From Galeopsis tetrahit (Eukaryota; Streptophyta; Magnoliopsida; Lamiales; Lamiaceae), in the NCBI GenBank assembly GCA_963675135.1, contig OY776133.1, positions 41,571,494-41,635,493 on the forward strand: 64,000 nucleotides of DNA, read 5' to 3'. The position numbers and the translations under genes were made by a program. Numbering within the stretch: position 1 is the stretch's first letter; every line of letters begins with the position of its first letter. The notes beneath the pieces are model-generated. The model ran no database searches. It was not told the origin of the DNA and was given only the letters and a program-made list of their open reading frames with translations. This document shows positions 9,628 to 22,447 of this stretch, in pieces.

Positions 9628-12600
9628 CTTGCAGGAAAGGAGGGACCTATACAGAAGAGGAGGTCTAGCAGGAGAAACATGGTACATAGATAGTGGATGC
9701 TCAACCCATATGACTGGAACCAAAGCCCTGCTGACCAACTACACATAAAAGAAAGGTCCAAAAGTCTTCTTTGGTGATAACGCGCACGGTAACACAAAAG
9801 GATATGACACCCTTAAAAATGGTGACATTGAGGTACATGATGTATCATATGTAGAAGGTTTAAAGTTCAATTTATTATCTGTTTCTCATTTTTTGTGACA
9901 CTGGTTACTCAGTAAAATTCTCTAAAGATGAGTGTCTCATAAGTGATAAAAGAACAAAACAAAATCTTCTAACAGGATCTAGAAAGGGAAGTATGTATCT
10001 TGCAAATTGGAACAACTGTCCTAAGGATACATGTCTGCTTGTGAAAAGCCCTAAAGATGTCAGCTGGCTATGGCACAAACGCCTTAGTCATCTGAACTTT
10101 AAGACTATGAACAAGTTAGCAAGGGAATCCTTAGTTGATGGTCTGCCTAATGAACTCTACTGTAAAGATCAAGTATGTGATGCATGTCAACAAGGAAAGC
10201 AAACAAAGGTCTCCTTCAAGACCAAGAAGACAGCATCAACCAGCAGAGTTCTTGAATTGCTTCACATGGATCTCTTTGGACCAATCACTCCAACCACACT
10301 AACAGGGAGGAAGTACACTCTTATTGTTGTAGATGACTACTCCAAGTTTACTTGGGTTATCTTCTTATACAAGAAGAGTGAAACTCAGCAGAAGCTCCCT
10401 GAATTATTAAAGAGGATCCAAGTAGAGAAAGGAGAACCAATTGTGAAAATTAGAAGTGACAAAGGCACTGAATTCATTAACTCTTATATTGCATATTGTA
10501 CTTCTAATGGTATTCAGCATGAGACAAGTGTAGCAAGAACACCACAACAGAATGGTGTAGCTGAAAGAAGGGTCAGAACACTCAAAGAAGCTGCAAGAAC
10601 ACTCCTTGCTGAATTCTCCACTCCTAAGAAGCTATGGGCAGAAGCTATCAACACAGCTTGTCACACTCAAAATAAGTCAGGTATTCATAAAATTCATGAG
10701 AAAACCCCATATGAACTGTGGAAAGGAAGGAAACCTAGATTATCTTACTTTCATATATTTGGTTGTAAGTGTTTCATTCACAACAATGGGAAGAGTAAGT
10801 TGAATGCTTTTGATGCCAAAGCAGATGAGGGTATATTCTTGGGATACTCCTCTACTAGCAAAGCATTTAGAGTACTCAACAAACGAACCCTTCTTGTGGA
10901 AGAAACACCTCATGTTGTTTTTGATGAATCTTGTGAAAAGAGTACAGTAGAAACAGACTCAGCTGCAAATCAGATGAGAAAGCTAGTGATTAAGTCCAGA
11001 CCAGGAAAGGAAGGAAACCTAGATTATCTTACTTTCATATATTTGGTTGTAAGTGTTTCATTCACAACAATGGGAAGAGTAAGTTGAATGCTTTTGATGC
11101 CAAAGCAGATGAGGGTATATTCTTGGGATACTCCTCTACTAGCAAAGCATTTAGAGTACTCAACAAACGAACCCTTCTTGTGGAAGAAACACCTCATGTT
11201 GTTTTTGATGAATCTTGTGAAAAGAGTACAGTAGAAACAGACTCACCTGCAAATCAGATGAGAAAGCTAGTGATTAAGTCCAGACCAGATGAGTTTATTG
11301 AAGTCAATGAACCATTCCCTGAAGAACCAGAGGAGGATAAGCCACACAGACCAGTCACTAGATCTCAAACCCAAGCTGAGCAAGCTGACCAGAATCAAGA
11401 TGCAACAATCCAAAATGCAAGGGGGAATGATCTCTTTGACACACAAGATACAGATGATGATCGACCAAATCAAGTCAACCCTCCTGATGGCACAAGAATA
11501 GATAAGAATCCAAGCTCATCTAATGCAGACACACCTGTGAGGCATACATGGAGAAACAATCATCCATCAAACCTCATCTTAGGAGGAGCAGACTCAGGTG
11601 TCAAGATTAGAAGTCAACTGAATCAGTTCCCCCAATCCTCTATGTTCTGCTGGTGTGCTTTCTTGTCCAACATTGAACCAGCTGACATAGAAGAAGCAAT
11701 GACTGATAGCAATTGGATCACTGCTATGCAAGAAGAACTAAACCAATTTGAAAGAAATGAAGTATGGGAATTGGTAGATCGTCCTGAAAACCACAATGTA
11801 GTAGGAACAAAGTGGGTATTCAAGAATAAGAAGGACGAAAATGATGTAATAACAAGAAATAAAGCAAGGCTAGTTGCAAAAGGATACTCACAATCTGAAG
11901 GGATTGACTATGATGAAACCTTTGCTCCAGTAGCCAGACTAGAAGCCATTCGACTGTTTCTAGCTTATGCATCATATATGGGCTTCAAAGTATACCAAAT
12001 GGATGTCAAGAGTTCTTTTCTAAATGGTATTCTGGTAGAAGAAGTGTATGTAGAGCAGCCTCCAGGATTTGAAAAAGGAGATCAAGTATATCGTCTGAAG
12101 AAGGCTCTCTATGGTCTAAAGCAAGCCCCTAGAGCTTGGTATGACACATTGTCACAATTCCTACTTGACAATGGTTACACAAAAGGCAAAGTGGATAGAA
12201 CACTTTTCAGAATACAAGAAGGAGAAGACATTCTAATGGTGCAAATATATGTAGATGACATTATATTTGGATCACCCAATCAAGACATGTGCAAGAAGTT
12301 CTCTGAACTTATGCAAGGAAAATTCGAAATGAGCATGATGGGTGAGATGAATTACTTTCTAGGACTCCAAGTCAAGCAGAGTCCAGAAGGGATCTTCATC
12401 AATCAGTCCAAGTATACCAAGAGCCTATTAGAAAGATTCAAAACTCTACAAAGCAAGACTGCAAGGATTCCAATGATGACATCTTTCAAAATGGAACCAG
12501 ATAAGTCTGGAAAGGCAGTCGATCAAGCAGAATATAGAGCACTTATTGGATCTCTACTGTATCTTACAGCCAGCAGACCAGACATAACATTTGTTGTAGG

Positions 12601-13184
12601 AGTATGTGCTAGGTTTCAAGCAAAGTCATCTAGAAGCAGCAAGAAAGATTCTCAAGTACCTAAAAGGAACAGTCAACCTAGGACTATGGTACCCTGCTGA
12701 TGACAATTTAGAATTGAGTGGTTACTCTGATTCAGACTATGGTGGGTGTAGAATAGATAGGAAGTCCTCTTCTGGAACCTGTCAATTTCTAGGCAACAAG
12801 TTGATCTCATAGTTCTCAAAGAAGCAAACCTCTGTTGCAACCTCCACCACTAAAGCAGAATATATGGCAGCTGGAAGTTGTTGTAGTCAGCTGCTCTGGC
12901 TAGTTCAACAACTCAAGGATTACAATGTAGAGGCAAGAGAAGTCCCCATCTACTGTGATAGCAGCAGTGCCATAGCCATCACTCAAAATCCAGTCCTCCA
13001 CACAAGGTGCAAGCATGTCGACATTCGACACCATTTCATAAGAGATCACCTTGAAAAGAAGGACATCAATATGGAGAAAATTCACACAGATATCCAAAGA
13101 GCAGACATCTTGACTAAGCCCCTAGCTGAAGAAAGGTTCAAGACCCTATGCTACAGCTTAGGACTCCTTGATCCAAGCACATGA
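9628..13184 (+). pseudogene. pol: Element B pol: protease, integrase, RT, RNase H (broken)
   Basis: Domains in order: aspartic protease ([13 protein letters not shown] near 9680); integrase with HHCC finger (HKRLSHLN...CDAC) and DDE residues in [17 protein letters not shown] and NGVAERR; RT with [20 protein letters not shown] and YVDDIIFGS near 12250; RNase H with YSDSDYGG and the terminal [12 protein letters not shown]. Damage: TAA 9746-9748, an extra T near 9890, a 284 bp tandem duplication (10720-11287) that shifts the frame, a frameshift near 12615-12640, and TGG to TAG at 12810-12812. The last stretch ends at TGA 13182-13184. The reading begins just after TTCTTGCAGG (about 9628), a motif shared with D. 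Confidence 0.9.
10720..11287 (+). repeat. 284 bp tandem duplication inside the B integrase/RT linker
   Basis: Units 10720-11003 and 11004-11287 are almost identical; I saw one difference, CAGCTGC against CACCTGC. The unit length is not a multiple of three, so the copy breaks the pol frame. D has only one copy at the equivalent place. Confidence 0.9.
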
Positions 13185-13390
13185 AGAGCAAAGATCAGTT
13201 GAAGACCTCAGCTGATACAATTGCAACAGACTAGGAGGATCAGATGAGGTGAATAGACACCCTCATCTTCAGGTAAGTACTTTCCCAATGAAGACAAATT
13301 AAGCTGAGGGAAAACATAGAGTCATCTAATCAAGGGGGAATCAATGATACCTTAAGAATCCTTGATGAAATACTCTACAATCTGCATTGC

Positions 13391-13424
<34 letters not shown>

Positions 13425-15054
13425 GAAGACATGAACAAAGTTAATTGGTATCTATACTTAAGCAATGTATACATATGTATAATAATAAAATATTCTTCAT
13501 AAAATACTTTATCATTATACATGCATACAGTATACTATTGAGTCATACTTGGTTGGATTAATACACCATCCTCACCGACTCAACAGTATGCATGCACTGT
13601 ACGGATTCCAAATAACTCTTGCTCAAAATTTATAATTTCTGCATTCCACAAGATAGAGTCTGAATCTCTTTAAATGTGAACCCTTAGATCAAGAATCTCA
13701 TTGTTGATCTTAAGAAATGGCTTTTTAGAAATTCAGACCTATCAACTCTATAGTTTTGTTATCTTTCACTCCACTACCTCATTTCTACCCCTATAAAAGG
13801 AGGAAGTTATGGGAACACCTAAGAACACAAATCACTAACTATTATTCTCGTTTCAGGTATGGAGACAATCGAAAGAAGAGATGGAATGGAGATCATCTCT
13901 CAACCAAGGTCTTGGGTGAAGGAGATGAAGATCTGTCCAGAAGATGGAGATGATGCAGATCAGCATACTTGGTTCACTCAACATAATTATGTTCTTGAAA
14001 AGTAAAGAAAGGAGAGACGTTCTAATTGAAAAGTAAAGAAAGGAGAGATGTAGAGGACAAAGTAGCAGACAAGCAGAGCTTCTTCTCCAGGGGGAAGTTC
14101 TACATGGAGAGCTTGTTATCAAAGGCTACTATGTCAAAACATATCAGGAAGATCAAGTTCCTGCCCTTCTCTTCACACTCCATTGAAGCACCTTCCAATC
14201 TTCTCCCTCTTTCAAGAGAGGCGGAGAAATTCAATTAGAACACATTAGATGCTACAACCCATCTGATGATGAGGAACATCAGATGGTGAGGTCAACCTGA
14301 ACCAGTGGGATATCATCCAGGCTGATCATCTACATATTGATTTGATGGTCCCACATGGTCAAGAGGAAGAGCTGGAAGATCCATCAAACCAGGTTGGATC
14401 ATCACACACAGCATAGCTGAAAGATCCATCAAACCAGGTTGGATCATCACGCACAGAAGATTTTCTCAGCTACCCCAAACTTCTACTCAGCTGATCAGAA
14501 GACCAACTCAGCTGACCAGAAGACCTCCAAGAAAATCAGTAGACCTTTTCGAAGAAATCAGAAGACTCCACTCTGCTGATCAAATCACTCTATTTCAGAG
14601 CATAATGACTATCTTTGATCATGTAATTCATTCTAGATTTATTTTTGAATGTAATTAAGGAAATTGGCCTATATAAGGAATGAAATTCACTTATAGAAAA
14701 CGGCCTTGATGATCAATTCTTGCTAAAATTTAGTCACAACGGCTATTTTTGGTAATGATGTCATTAGTACTCAATTACTGTTTTCCCAACGAATCATCAA
14801 TTGCCACATGGCAAATTCAGCCGGCAAAATTAAAGGAATGAGGCGAAATCAAAGAACGAAATCTTGGGTTCTACTCCACAATTAAATCAAATCTGACTGT
14901 TGGATTGTACAATTCTCAAGTTTTGTTGGAGTATATATACAAACCCTTAAACCTCTGCCCAAACCCTTTCGCTCACAATACTCAATTGCTCTCAAATCAC
15001 TCTCGTCTTGAATATTTTCCTAAGCATTCCAAAACCTAAAACTCAACATCCAGA
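13185..15054 (+). other. Element B spacer between pol and the third ORF
   Basis: No gene seen. It holds polypurine-tract-like words TCAAGGGGGAATC (13330-13343) and CCAGGGGGAAGTTC (14088-14100), and an AT dinucleotide run of about 14 units (13394-13421). Short local direct repeats lie near 14006-14048 and 14360-14450. A TATA box is near the right end. Multiple polypurine tracts after pol are known from Sireviruses. Confidence 0.6.
14932..14940 (+). promoter_or_regulatory. Putative TATA box for the element B third ORF
   Basis: TATATATAC stands 123 bp before ATG 15055 and is followed by a CT/A-rich leader like that of a plant mRNA. Element A has TATAAAA 124 bp before the equivalent start. No start-site data exist here. 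Confidence 0.45.
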
Positions 15055-18000
15055 ATGACGATCATTGAAATTTACGACGAGAAGACCAAGAGCACCGGCA
15101 CTCTAGATGCAACAAAGTGGTCTAGGGAAGGAAAGATTTTCACTGAGAATGCTCTGTTTTTCAAGGTCAAACATACACCCGCGAACAAGGAGATCCTTCT
15201 TCGCTGCATCAACCTCAACCTTCGTGATTTTCTGGAAGCAGCACCAACAAATGTTTATGAACAAGATGTGCTGACTTTCTACTCGAACGCTGTGATGAAG
15301 GGATATCATGTTGAAAGTATCATGGGTGGACACAAAGTTAAGATCTCAAGAGAGATCCTTCAGGAATTGTTCGGATTATCAAGGGGGGAGATAAACATCT
15401 CTACCTACATCATGGGAAGAGAAAAGGAGTATATGGAGATGTTTACTAGTGGAAGAATCAAGGCTGCTAATGCCTCTAGACTTAAGAAGTCACAACTTGA
15501 CCCTAAGTTTCAAACCTTGATGGACATTGCAGGCAAGATGTTGCTTGGTAACACTTTTAGTCATGATGCTGTTACCACTTTGAAGGTTAAAGTTATGGTT
15601 GCAATCTGAGATCAGATTGATGGAGATTGGCAAGGGCTATTCTTGGATAGGATTGCTCTTGAGGCCAAGAAGGTTACCTTGGACCTCCAATCAAGAGAAT
15701 GGAAGGTGACATCAACAGTCAGCTTTGTCAACAAGCTGAGTATTATCCTTCCAGAAGTACTCCCAAAGAAGTACAAGATGGGTCCTCATAAGACCTTCCA
15801 CACCTCCAAATATTACTTGAGAAAGGAAGCTCTTATTGAGGCAGCAAGGCTGAAAGAAGAGAAGAGGAAGATGTTGGCTGAAGCATCCTCTAAAGATGTT
15901 GTTGAGAAGGCAGAAGAGTCTGCTCATGACTCTGCTGAAGAAGAGGAGAAGCCTTCCAAAGAAGAGACTCCACAAAAGACTGCTGAGGATGATGATGATG
16001 ACAATCAAACCTTAGCACAAAGAAGAATTCTGATCAGATCTGGGCTCATCTCCCCATCCGATTCAGATGCCACTCCAACAGCCTCTCCTTTGAAGAAGGC
16101 ATGTACTTCTAATCCCTCTCTCACTATTACTCCTTCTAAGCTATCCAAGGGTCAGAAGAGAAAGAAGAACACTTCTTCTTTCACCAAAAAGACATAGAAA
16201 TCCAGGCTCCCTACTCCCATGAGCATAGCCCCTATTTCATCCTTCAACCCTTCTGAAGATTCCAACCCATCTGAACCTTCAAACACTGATACCCAAATCC
16301 CTGCTGATACTCACACAGCAGAGGAACAAGCCCAGCCTCAAACAACTCTTGAGCCACAACTGCGTACCCCTGCTGATGTACAAACAGCAGATGACCAAAC
16401 TCAGATCCCCTCTTCACTCCCTGTTGATGATCAAACTCAATTCACTTCTCCATCCCCCGCTAATACTTAAACAGCAGATGACCAAGATCATCAAGCCCAA
16501 CCATCTACTGATCTTCAAGTAGAGCTAGAACCAGACCAGCAGACTCAAAACCCTGCTGATGCACAACCCACTGAAGATCAATCTCAACCTCCTACCCAAC
16601 ACGAAGATATCACTTCCCAGATCCCTGCTGATACTCACACAGCAGAGGAAAATACCCCATCCACTCAATCCCCTATCCTCACTGCCCCATCTGAACAAGA
16701 AGACTTGGCACCAGCAAACCTGGCTCCGGCAGGCCCTTCTCAGCCTCAGTACAGCATGGTGCACTATCCTATGTGCATAAGAGAGAAGATAATGAGGATG
16801 AAGATAGCCAACCTGCTCAAGTCTACTATTCCTGGTATTGATGAGGAATCAGTCCAGTTTGAACAAGTACTAAGAGTCTGTACTTGGATTGAGCTCAGAA
16901 GAGATGATGTGGATGACCTTCTCGAGGTCATGGAAGGAATGGGAGGAAAGGAAAATTTCCTCGACTGGGAAATGGAGCAAAAGGAAGTTGCTCAGGTTCA
17001 ATCTTTTGCTTAGCTGCTGCCAGCAGAGGCCCTGACTGCAGTTTGCAACAGGATTCTAGGAATCCCCACTGATGATATCTCTGTCCTAGAAGGCTCATCA
17101 GATCAGCAGATAGCTGACAAAGCAAAGGTGGATAGCTCAGCTGCACCAGCCCTGGTAGCAGACTCAGTTGTACCAGCAAAGGTGAAAGACTCAGCTGCAC
17201 CAGTCCTTGCAGAAGACTCAGCTGAACCAGCTGACAAAGTGGAAATTGACAGAGAAGTAGTCAGAGTTCCAGCACACTTCAAGCCTTCAGGCAATCTGGC
17301 TCACTTCATTGATCAACCAGAGGATACAGGCAGAAGGATCATGACCCAGCTGACTAAGGCCACTACCTGCTTCCTCAATGAAGATTATCTATCAGCTGAA
17401 GAAAGAGGCAAAGCACTGATAGTTCATCCAAAACCTCAAGGTACTGCCTCCACCTCTACCCCATCTGTTGACTATACAGCATACATCTGCTCACAAGTCA
17501 AAGCTGCAATAGACTTGCACTTTGAGAAAGTTTTAGGCCTACAGCTTGGAAGATATGTTGAAAAAGCTGTTAAGGAGTAGAGGACTCGTCTTCACGACCA
17601 GATTATTGACATTGAAGATAAGTTTGGAGAGTCACTTCACCATCAGATAGGTGAATACTTAAGCACCATTCAGAAGAGAGCAGGTGACACCTCCAACATG
17701 TTTGCTGATCTCTACACTAATGAGATTACCCGCATGGAGACCACTTACAAGACAAGAATTGAGGATGCTGAAGCAAGAGCCACTGAAGGTCAAGCTCTTC
17801 TCAAATCAGCTGCAGAGGAGAATGAGAAGTTGCAGACTCAGCTGAAGGAGACAGCAGCCAAATTGGAAGAACTTACAGCCAAGCTAGAAGTTGTCTCACC
17901 CTCCAACTCTCATGCTGAAGTCCTAGAACACAGCATATCTCATCTGACCCAAGTTGGCAAAGTTAATGCCATGGCCCTGAAGCAGACTCTGAAAGTGGAA

Positions 18001-18934
18001 ATTTTGAATGCCATGAAGCCTTTTGCGGCTGCACTTGCTGAAGCCAAAAAGGGGGAAGATGTATTGATAAAAGCTCTGGAGAAGTCTACTGCCCAGCAAG
18101 CTGTAATGGTAGTCTATCAAGATAAGCTGAATGAAACCTTGGGAGGTTTGAATAGCAAAATCAAGAACAGACAAGGTAAAGGGAACGAAATTGATCAAGA
18201 AGGCACCCAAGCTCCCACTCAAGCTCCTGCCAAGAGTCTATAGATCACTGCCTCTGTAGAACAAGTTCCTGAGAAGAGGATGACAAGGAAAAGAAAGGCA
18301 GATGAGCAAGCTCAGTCAAGCAAGAAGTCAGCTCCAGCAGAGCCTACTGCAGAAGAGAAAGAGGCTTTAGAGCTGAAGAAAAGGAAGTTGCTTGAAGCTC
18401 AAGAGCTTAAGCAAAAGAAGCTGAATGATGCGAAGGCACTCAAGGCCAAATTTGACAGGAAGGTGGCCAAACTCAGGAAAGCACTCAAGGACAAAGCAAA
18501 GGAAGACAATGTCCTGGTGTTTGATAGCACTTATGTGGATTATTTAGCCCTTCAAGATGAGCTACCAAGATGGTATCCCCTGAAGAAGAAGTGGCAAATT
18601 CAACACCACATTGTAAGGAAATTTGGCCCTCTTTCCACTTATGAAGAAGAATTTCTTCAATTCTCCCAGTTCATGACCATTGAAGATCCAGAGTTCTGGA
18701 AAGAAATAGTCAAGACAGCCAAAGAACTTGACAACTGCAGAATCCTAACACCTGAAGAACCTAGATGGGAGGCACCCACTCTGGGCTCTGGAAGAACAGA
18801 CAAGATAGAAGTGAAGAGGATTCTGGAGAAGATCTACGAAGAGGAGAATGTTACAGACCTGCAACACATGGAAGATGTTCGAGTTCGTCTGTACCTTGCT
18901 TTCCGCATCTGTAGATCAGAAGACCTGATGAAGA
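15055..18934 (+). pseudogene. Element B third ORF ('env-like'), broken by stops and by element E
   Basis: It starts MTIIEIYDEKTKSTGTLDA and aligns with the intact D protein (58361-61513) along its length. It has a conserved N-terminal domain (about 230 residues, VYEQDVLTFYSN, LMDIAGKMLLG, GDWQG), then a Pro/Ser/Thr/Glu-rich linker, a middle block (RVCTWIELRR...EGMGGKENFLDWE), a coiled coil, basic stretches, and a C-terminal domain (LKKKWQIQHHIVRKFG, LYLAFRICRSED). The N-terminal block faintly resembles the 'putative plant transposon protein' domain, which is a weak recall. The frame is kept throughout; all damage is nonsense: 15607, 16195, 16468, 17011, 17578 and 18241. Insertion of E at 18935 cuts the last codons; the original end resumes at 22242 and stops at TAA 22261-22263. 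No signal peptide or membrane span is seen. Confidence 0.85.
18043..18057 (+). promoter_or_regulatory. Polypurine-tract-like motif inside the B third ORF
   Basis: GCCAAAAAGGGGGAA, in frame as Ala-Lys-Lys-Gly-Glu. It is identical to motifs in the third ORFs of A (28726) and D (60614), and its core matches the terminal polypurine tract AAAAAGGGGGAAAT. Confidence 0.6.
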
Positions 18935-20413
18935 TGTCACGCCCCAAATTTAAAAATATTGACATTTCAAAAAGTAGTTAAAATAACTAATTTTAACGTG
19001 CCAAAAATTGTATCTTAAATTTATAACGGTAACATAAAGGGACGCAACGACTATTATATTTAAAATCACATTAAGTATTGCAGCGGAAACTGTTTAATAA
19101 AATTAAGAAATTCATAAATAATTCATCAAGCAATTATCCACAAGAATAACCATAATTAAATTAAATAAACATGCTTAAAAATGGTCATTTAATCTTAAAT
19201 AAATAGTCGTCTCCCATCACCACTCCTCGCCATCCAACTCTTCAACTTGAAATTGTAAATTGTTGGGGGTGAGCATTCAAGCACACTCAGTGGGATTAAG
19301 TCATTCAATAGTTAATGCTAAAAATAAATAATCAAGTAATTGCAACTTAGTAAATAACATTCACATTGCCACATATACATTGCCATTGATACTTTGCCAT
19401 TGTAACCTCATCGCATGTTTGTGGACCTTCCCAAAGCCAAATTAATGACTAAGGTATTCCCACACGTAGACATCGCATGTTTGTGGACCTTCCCAAAGCC
19501 AAATTAATGACTAAGATAGTTCCACACGTGAGCACGACGGGTCGCGCCCGAAGACCCGTCGGTCCCGGACCCCATTTGGAGCCCCTGGCTATTAGATAAC
19601 TTTGCCACAAACTTTGCCAATATATATGATGTACTTTGCATAAACTTTGTCAATAGAATGATAACTTTGCCAATAGAATAACAATAGAAATGAATTCACA
19701 TAGTAAACAATTAACTTAAACATTTATCTAAAACATTAAATAGAGAATAACATGTCATTGCAATAGAACTCTACCAATCACGGTATAGATTAAAGCAATT
19801 AAAACCCACCTCGATAGATGAATGTAAAAGTGATACGTTAAAGCTTCGTAATTATCGTCGCCTAGCCGTGCGATACACAGAATAACAAAGAATCTAGCTA
19901 AACTCTTAAAATTATACTTAATATACTAATTGAAAGAAACAAAAAGGCAATGGCATGTAAGAGATGATCTCCACATAACATGTATATATAGCATTTGCGT
20001 AAGTGGTAGTGGAGGTTAGACAAATAGATGTAATATAATTGTGTATGTTACAAAAACGTTACAAATAATTATTTCATTCTTCATTGATCTCCATAATGAA
20101 AAAATGAATGGGGAACACTAAGAGGCAAATGATCATGGAAATAAATGAATAAATAAAGATGTTTAATTCTCATAATAATTTTCATAATTAGCATGTGTGC
20201 ATAGGAAGAAAATGGAGTGTCAAACAATTAATAATACATGTAGCAAGAGTTATGAAAAACATTTGATAAATTTTCTTGTATTAATTTATTATATACATAC
20301 GGCCATATCTATATATATATGTATATTATATTTTATAATTTTCTTTTGACATAATAAATTAAAAATTGAAATAATTAATTATTATTATTATTATAAAATT
20401 TTGGGATATTACA
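18935..20413 (-). repeat. Element E left LTR (3' LTR in its own orientation)
   Basis: 1479 bp. About 12 substitutions and a few small indels separate it from the right LTR (about 0.8 percent). The open frame of the B third ORF runs about 15 codons into it before a stop at 18979-18981. Confidence 0.9.
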
Positions 20414-20716
20414 TTCTACCCCACTTAATAAAATTTCGTCCTCGAAATTTAACATTATAATAGTGACATAACATAGCAATATAGACGCATAACATATTCG
20501 AAACAATAACATTCAATATGACATAATAGCATGGAAATTTTCATGTTGAATCAAAATAAGAATTATAATAACATGTACCTTGTGGAGTTGGAGCGATGAG
20601 GCGGTGATGGACGACATAACATTTTTCTAAAATTTACTCATTCATAAATATATTTTTGAACTTACTCGACTCAAAAAAAAAAAAATTTTTTAGCAAGTCT
20701 ACAAGAACGTAGACCC

Positions 20717-20728
20717 GCTCTGATACCA
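20717..20728 (-). other. Primer binding site of element E
   Basis: On the minus strand TGGTATCAGAGC, three bases from the right LTR. This fixes the orientation of E. Confidence 0.85.
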
Positions 20729-20731
20729 CTC

Positions 20732-22241
20732 TGTCACGCCCCAAATTTAAAAATATTGACCTTTCAAAAAGTAGTTAAAATAACTAATTTTAACGTGCCA
20801 AAAATTGTATCTTAAATTTATAACGGTAACATAAAGGGACGCAACGACTATTATATTTAAAATCACATTAAGTATTGCAGCGGAAACTGTTTAATAAAAT
20901 TAAGAAATTCATAAATAATTCATCAAGCAATTATCCACAAGAATAACCATAATTAAATTAAATAAACATGCTTAAAAATGGTCCTTTAATCTTAAATAAA
21001 TAGTCGTCTCCCATCACCACTCCTCGCCATCCAACTCTTCAATCTGAAATTGTAAATTGTTGGGGGTGAGCATGCAAGCACACTCAGTGGGATTAAGTCA
21101 TTCAATAGTTAATGCTAAAAATAAATAATCAAGTAATTGCAACTTAGTAAATAACATTCACATTGCCACATATACATTGCCATTGATACTTTGCCATTGT
21201 AACTTTGCCATTGTAACTTTGCCATTGTAACCTCATCGCATGTTTGTGGACCTTCCCAAAGCCAAATTAATGACTAAGGTATTCCCACACGTAGACATCG
21301 CATGTTTGTGGACCTTCGCAAAGCCAAATTAATGACTAAGATAGTTCCACACGTGAGCACGACGGGTCGCGCCCGAAGACCCTTCGGTCCCGGACCCCAT
21401 TTGGAGCCCCTGGCTATTAGATAACTTTGCCACAAACTTTACCAATATATATGATGTACTTTGCATAAACTTTGTCAATAGAATGATAACTTTGCCAATA
21501 GAATAACAATAGAAATGAATTCACATAGTAAACAATTAACTTAAAACATTTATCTAAAACATTAAATAGAGAATAACATGTCATTGCAATAGAACTCTAC
21601 CAATCACGGTATAGATTAAAGCAATTAAAACCCACCTCGATAGATGAATGTAAAAGTGATACGTTAAAGCTTCGTAATTATCGTCGCCTAGCCGTGCGAT
21701 ACACAGAATAACAAAGAATCTAGCTAAACTCTTAAAATTATACTTAATATACTAATTGAAAGAAATAAAAAGGCAATGGCATGTAAGAGATGATCTCCAC
21801 ATAACATGTATATATAGCATTTGCGTAAGTGGTAGTGGAGGTTAGACAAATAGATGTAATATAATTGTGTATGTTACAAAAACGTTACAAATAATTATTT
21901 CATTCTTCATTGATCTCCATAATGAAAAAATGAATGGGGGACACTAAGAGGCAAATGATCATGGAAATAAATGAATAAATGAAGATGTTTAATTCTCATA
22001 ATAATTTTCATAATTAGCATGTGTGCATAGGAAGAAAATGGAGTGTCAAACAATTAATAATACATGTAGCAAGAGTTATGAAAAACATTTGATAAATTTT
22101 CTTGTATTAATTTATTATATACATACGGCCATATCTATATATATATATGTATATTATATTTTATAATTTTCTTTTGACATAATAAATTAAAAATTGAAAT
22201 AATTAATTATTATTATTATTATAAAATTTCGGGATATTACA
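20732..22241 (-). repeat. Element E right LTR (5' LTR in its own orientation)
   Basis: 1510 bp. Longer than its partner mainly because a short unit, ACTTTGCCATTGTA, is present in extra tandem copies near 21187-21232. Confidence 0.9.
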
Positions 22242-22430
22242 GAAGACTACTTTAGAAGTTTAAAGAAACTATCACTTGTAATCTGTAAAAGCTCCATATA
22301 TATTCAAGTTCTAGTTCTTTTTGCTTACAAGACAAACTCTCATTGTCTTCACCAGTTACTTCAGTTTTAAAATTTTATAAACACTTATCTTATTTATTAA
22401 GAGTATTTATCAAGTATAGTTTTGGCTTCA

Positions 22431-22447
22431 TCAAAAAAGGGGGAAAT
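22431..22447 (+). other. Polypurine tract of element B
   Basis: TCAAAAAAGGGGGAAAT directly abuts the 3' LTR. It primes plus-strand DNA synthesis. The same tract is at 30155 (A) and 61711 (D). Confidence 0.85.

Larger units (their letters stand above)
18935..22241 (-). mobile_element. Element E: non-autonomous LTR element with a 318 bp interior
   Basis: Two direct repeats (18935-20413 and 20732-22241) begin TGTCACGCCCC and end GATATTACA on the + strand. They are flanked by a perfect GAAGA duplication (18930-18934, 22242-22246). The interior (20414-20731) has no coding sequence. The orientation is minus: the reverse complement of the primer site, GCTCTGATACCA (20717-20728), abuts the right LTR, and on the minus strand a purine-rich tract (complement of TTCTACCCCACTT, 20414-20426) abuts the left one. 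Such large LTRs around a tiny interior suggest a deletion derivative or LARD/TRIM-like parasite. The LTR wording (GGGGCGTGACA end on the minus strand) recalls gypsy chromoviruses, which is uncertain. Confidence 0.9.

Noticed and set aside
13394..13421. AT dinucleotide run as a regulatory site
   Set aside because: A plain microsatellite in a non-coding spacer with nothing to tie it to promoter function.
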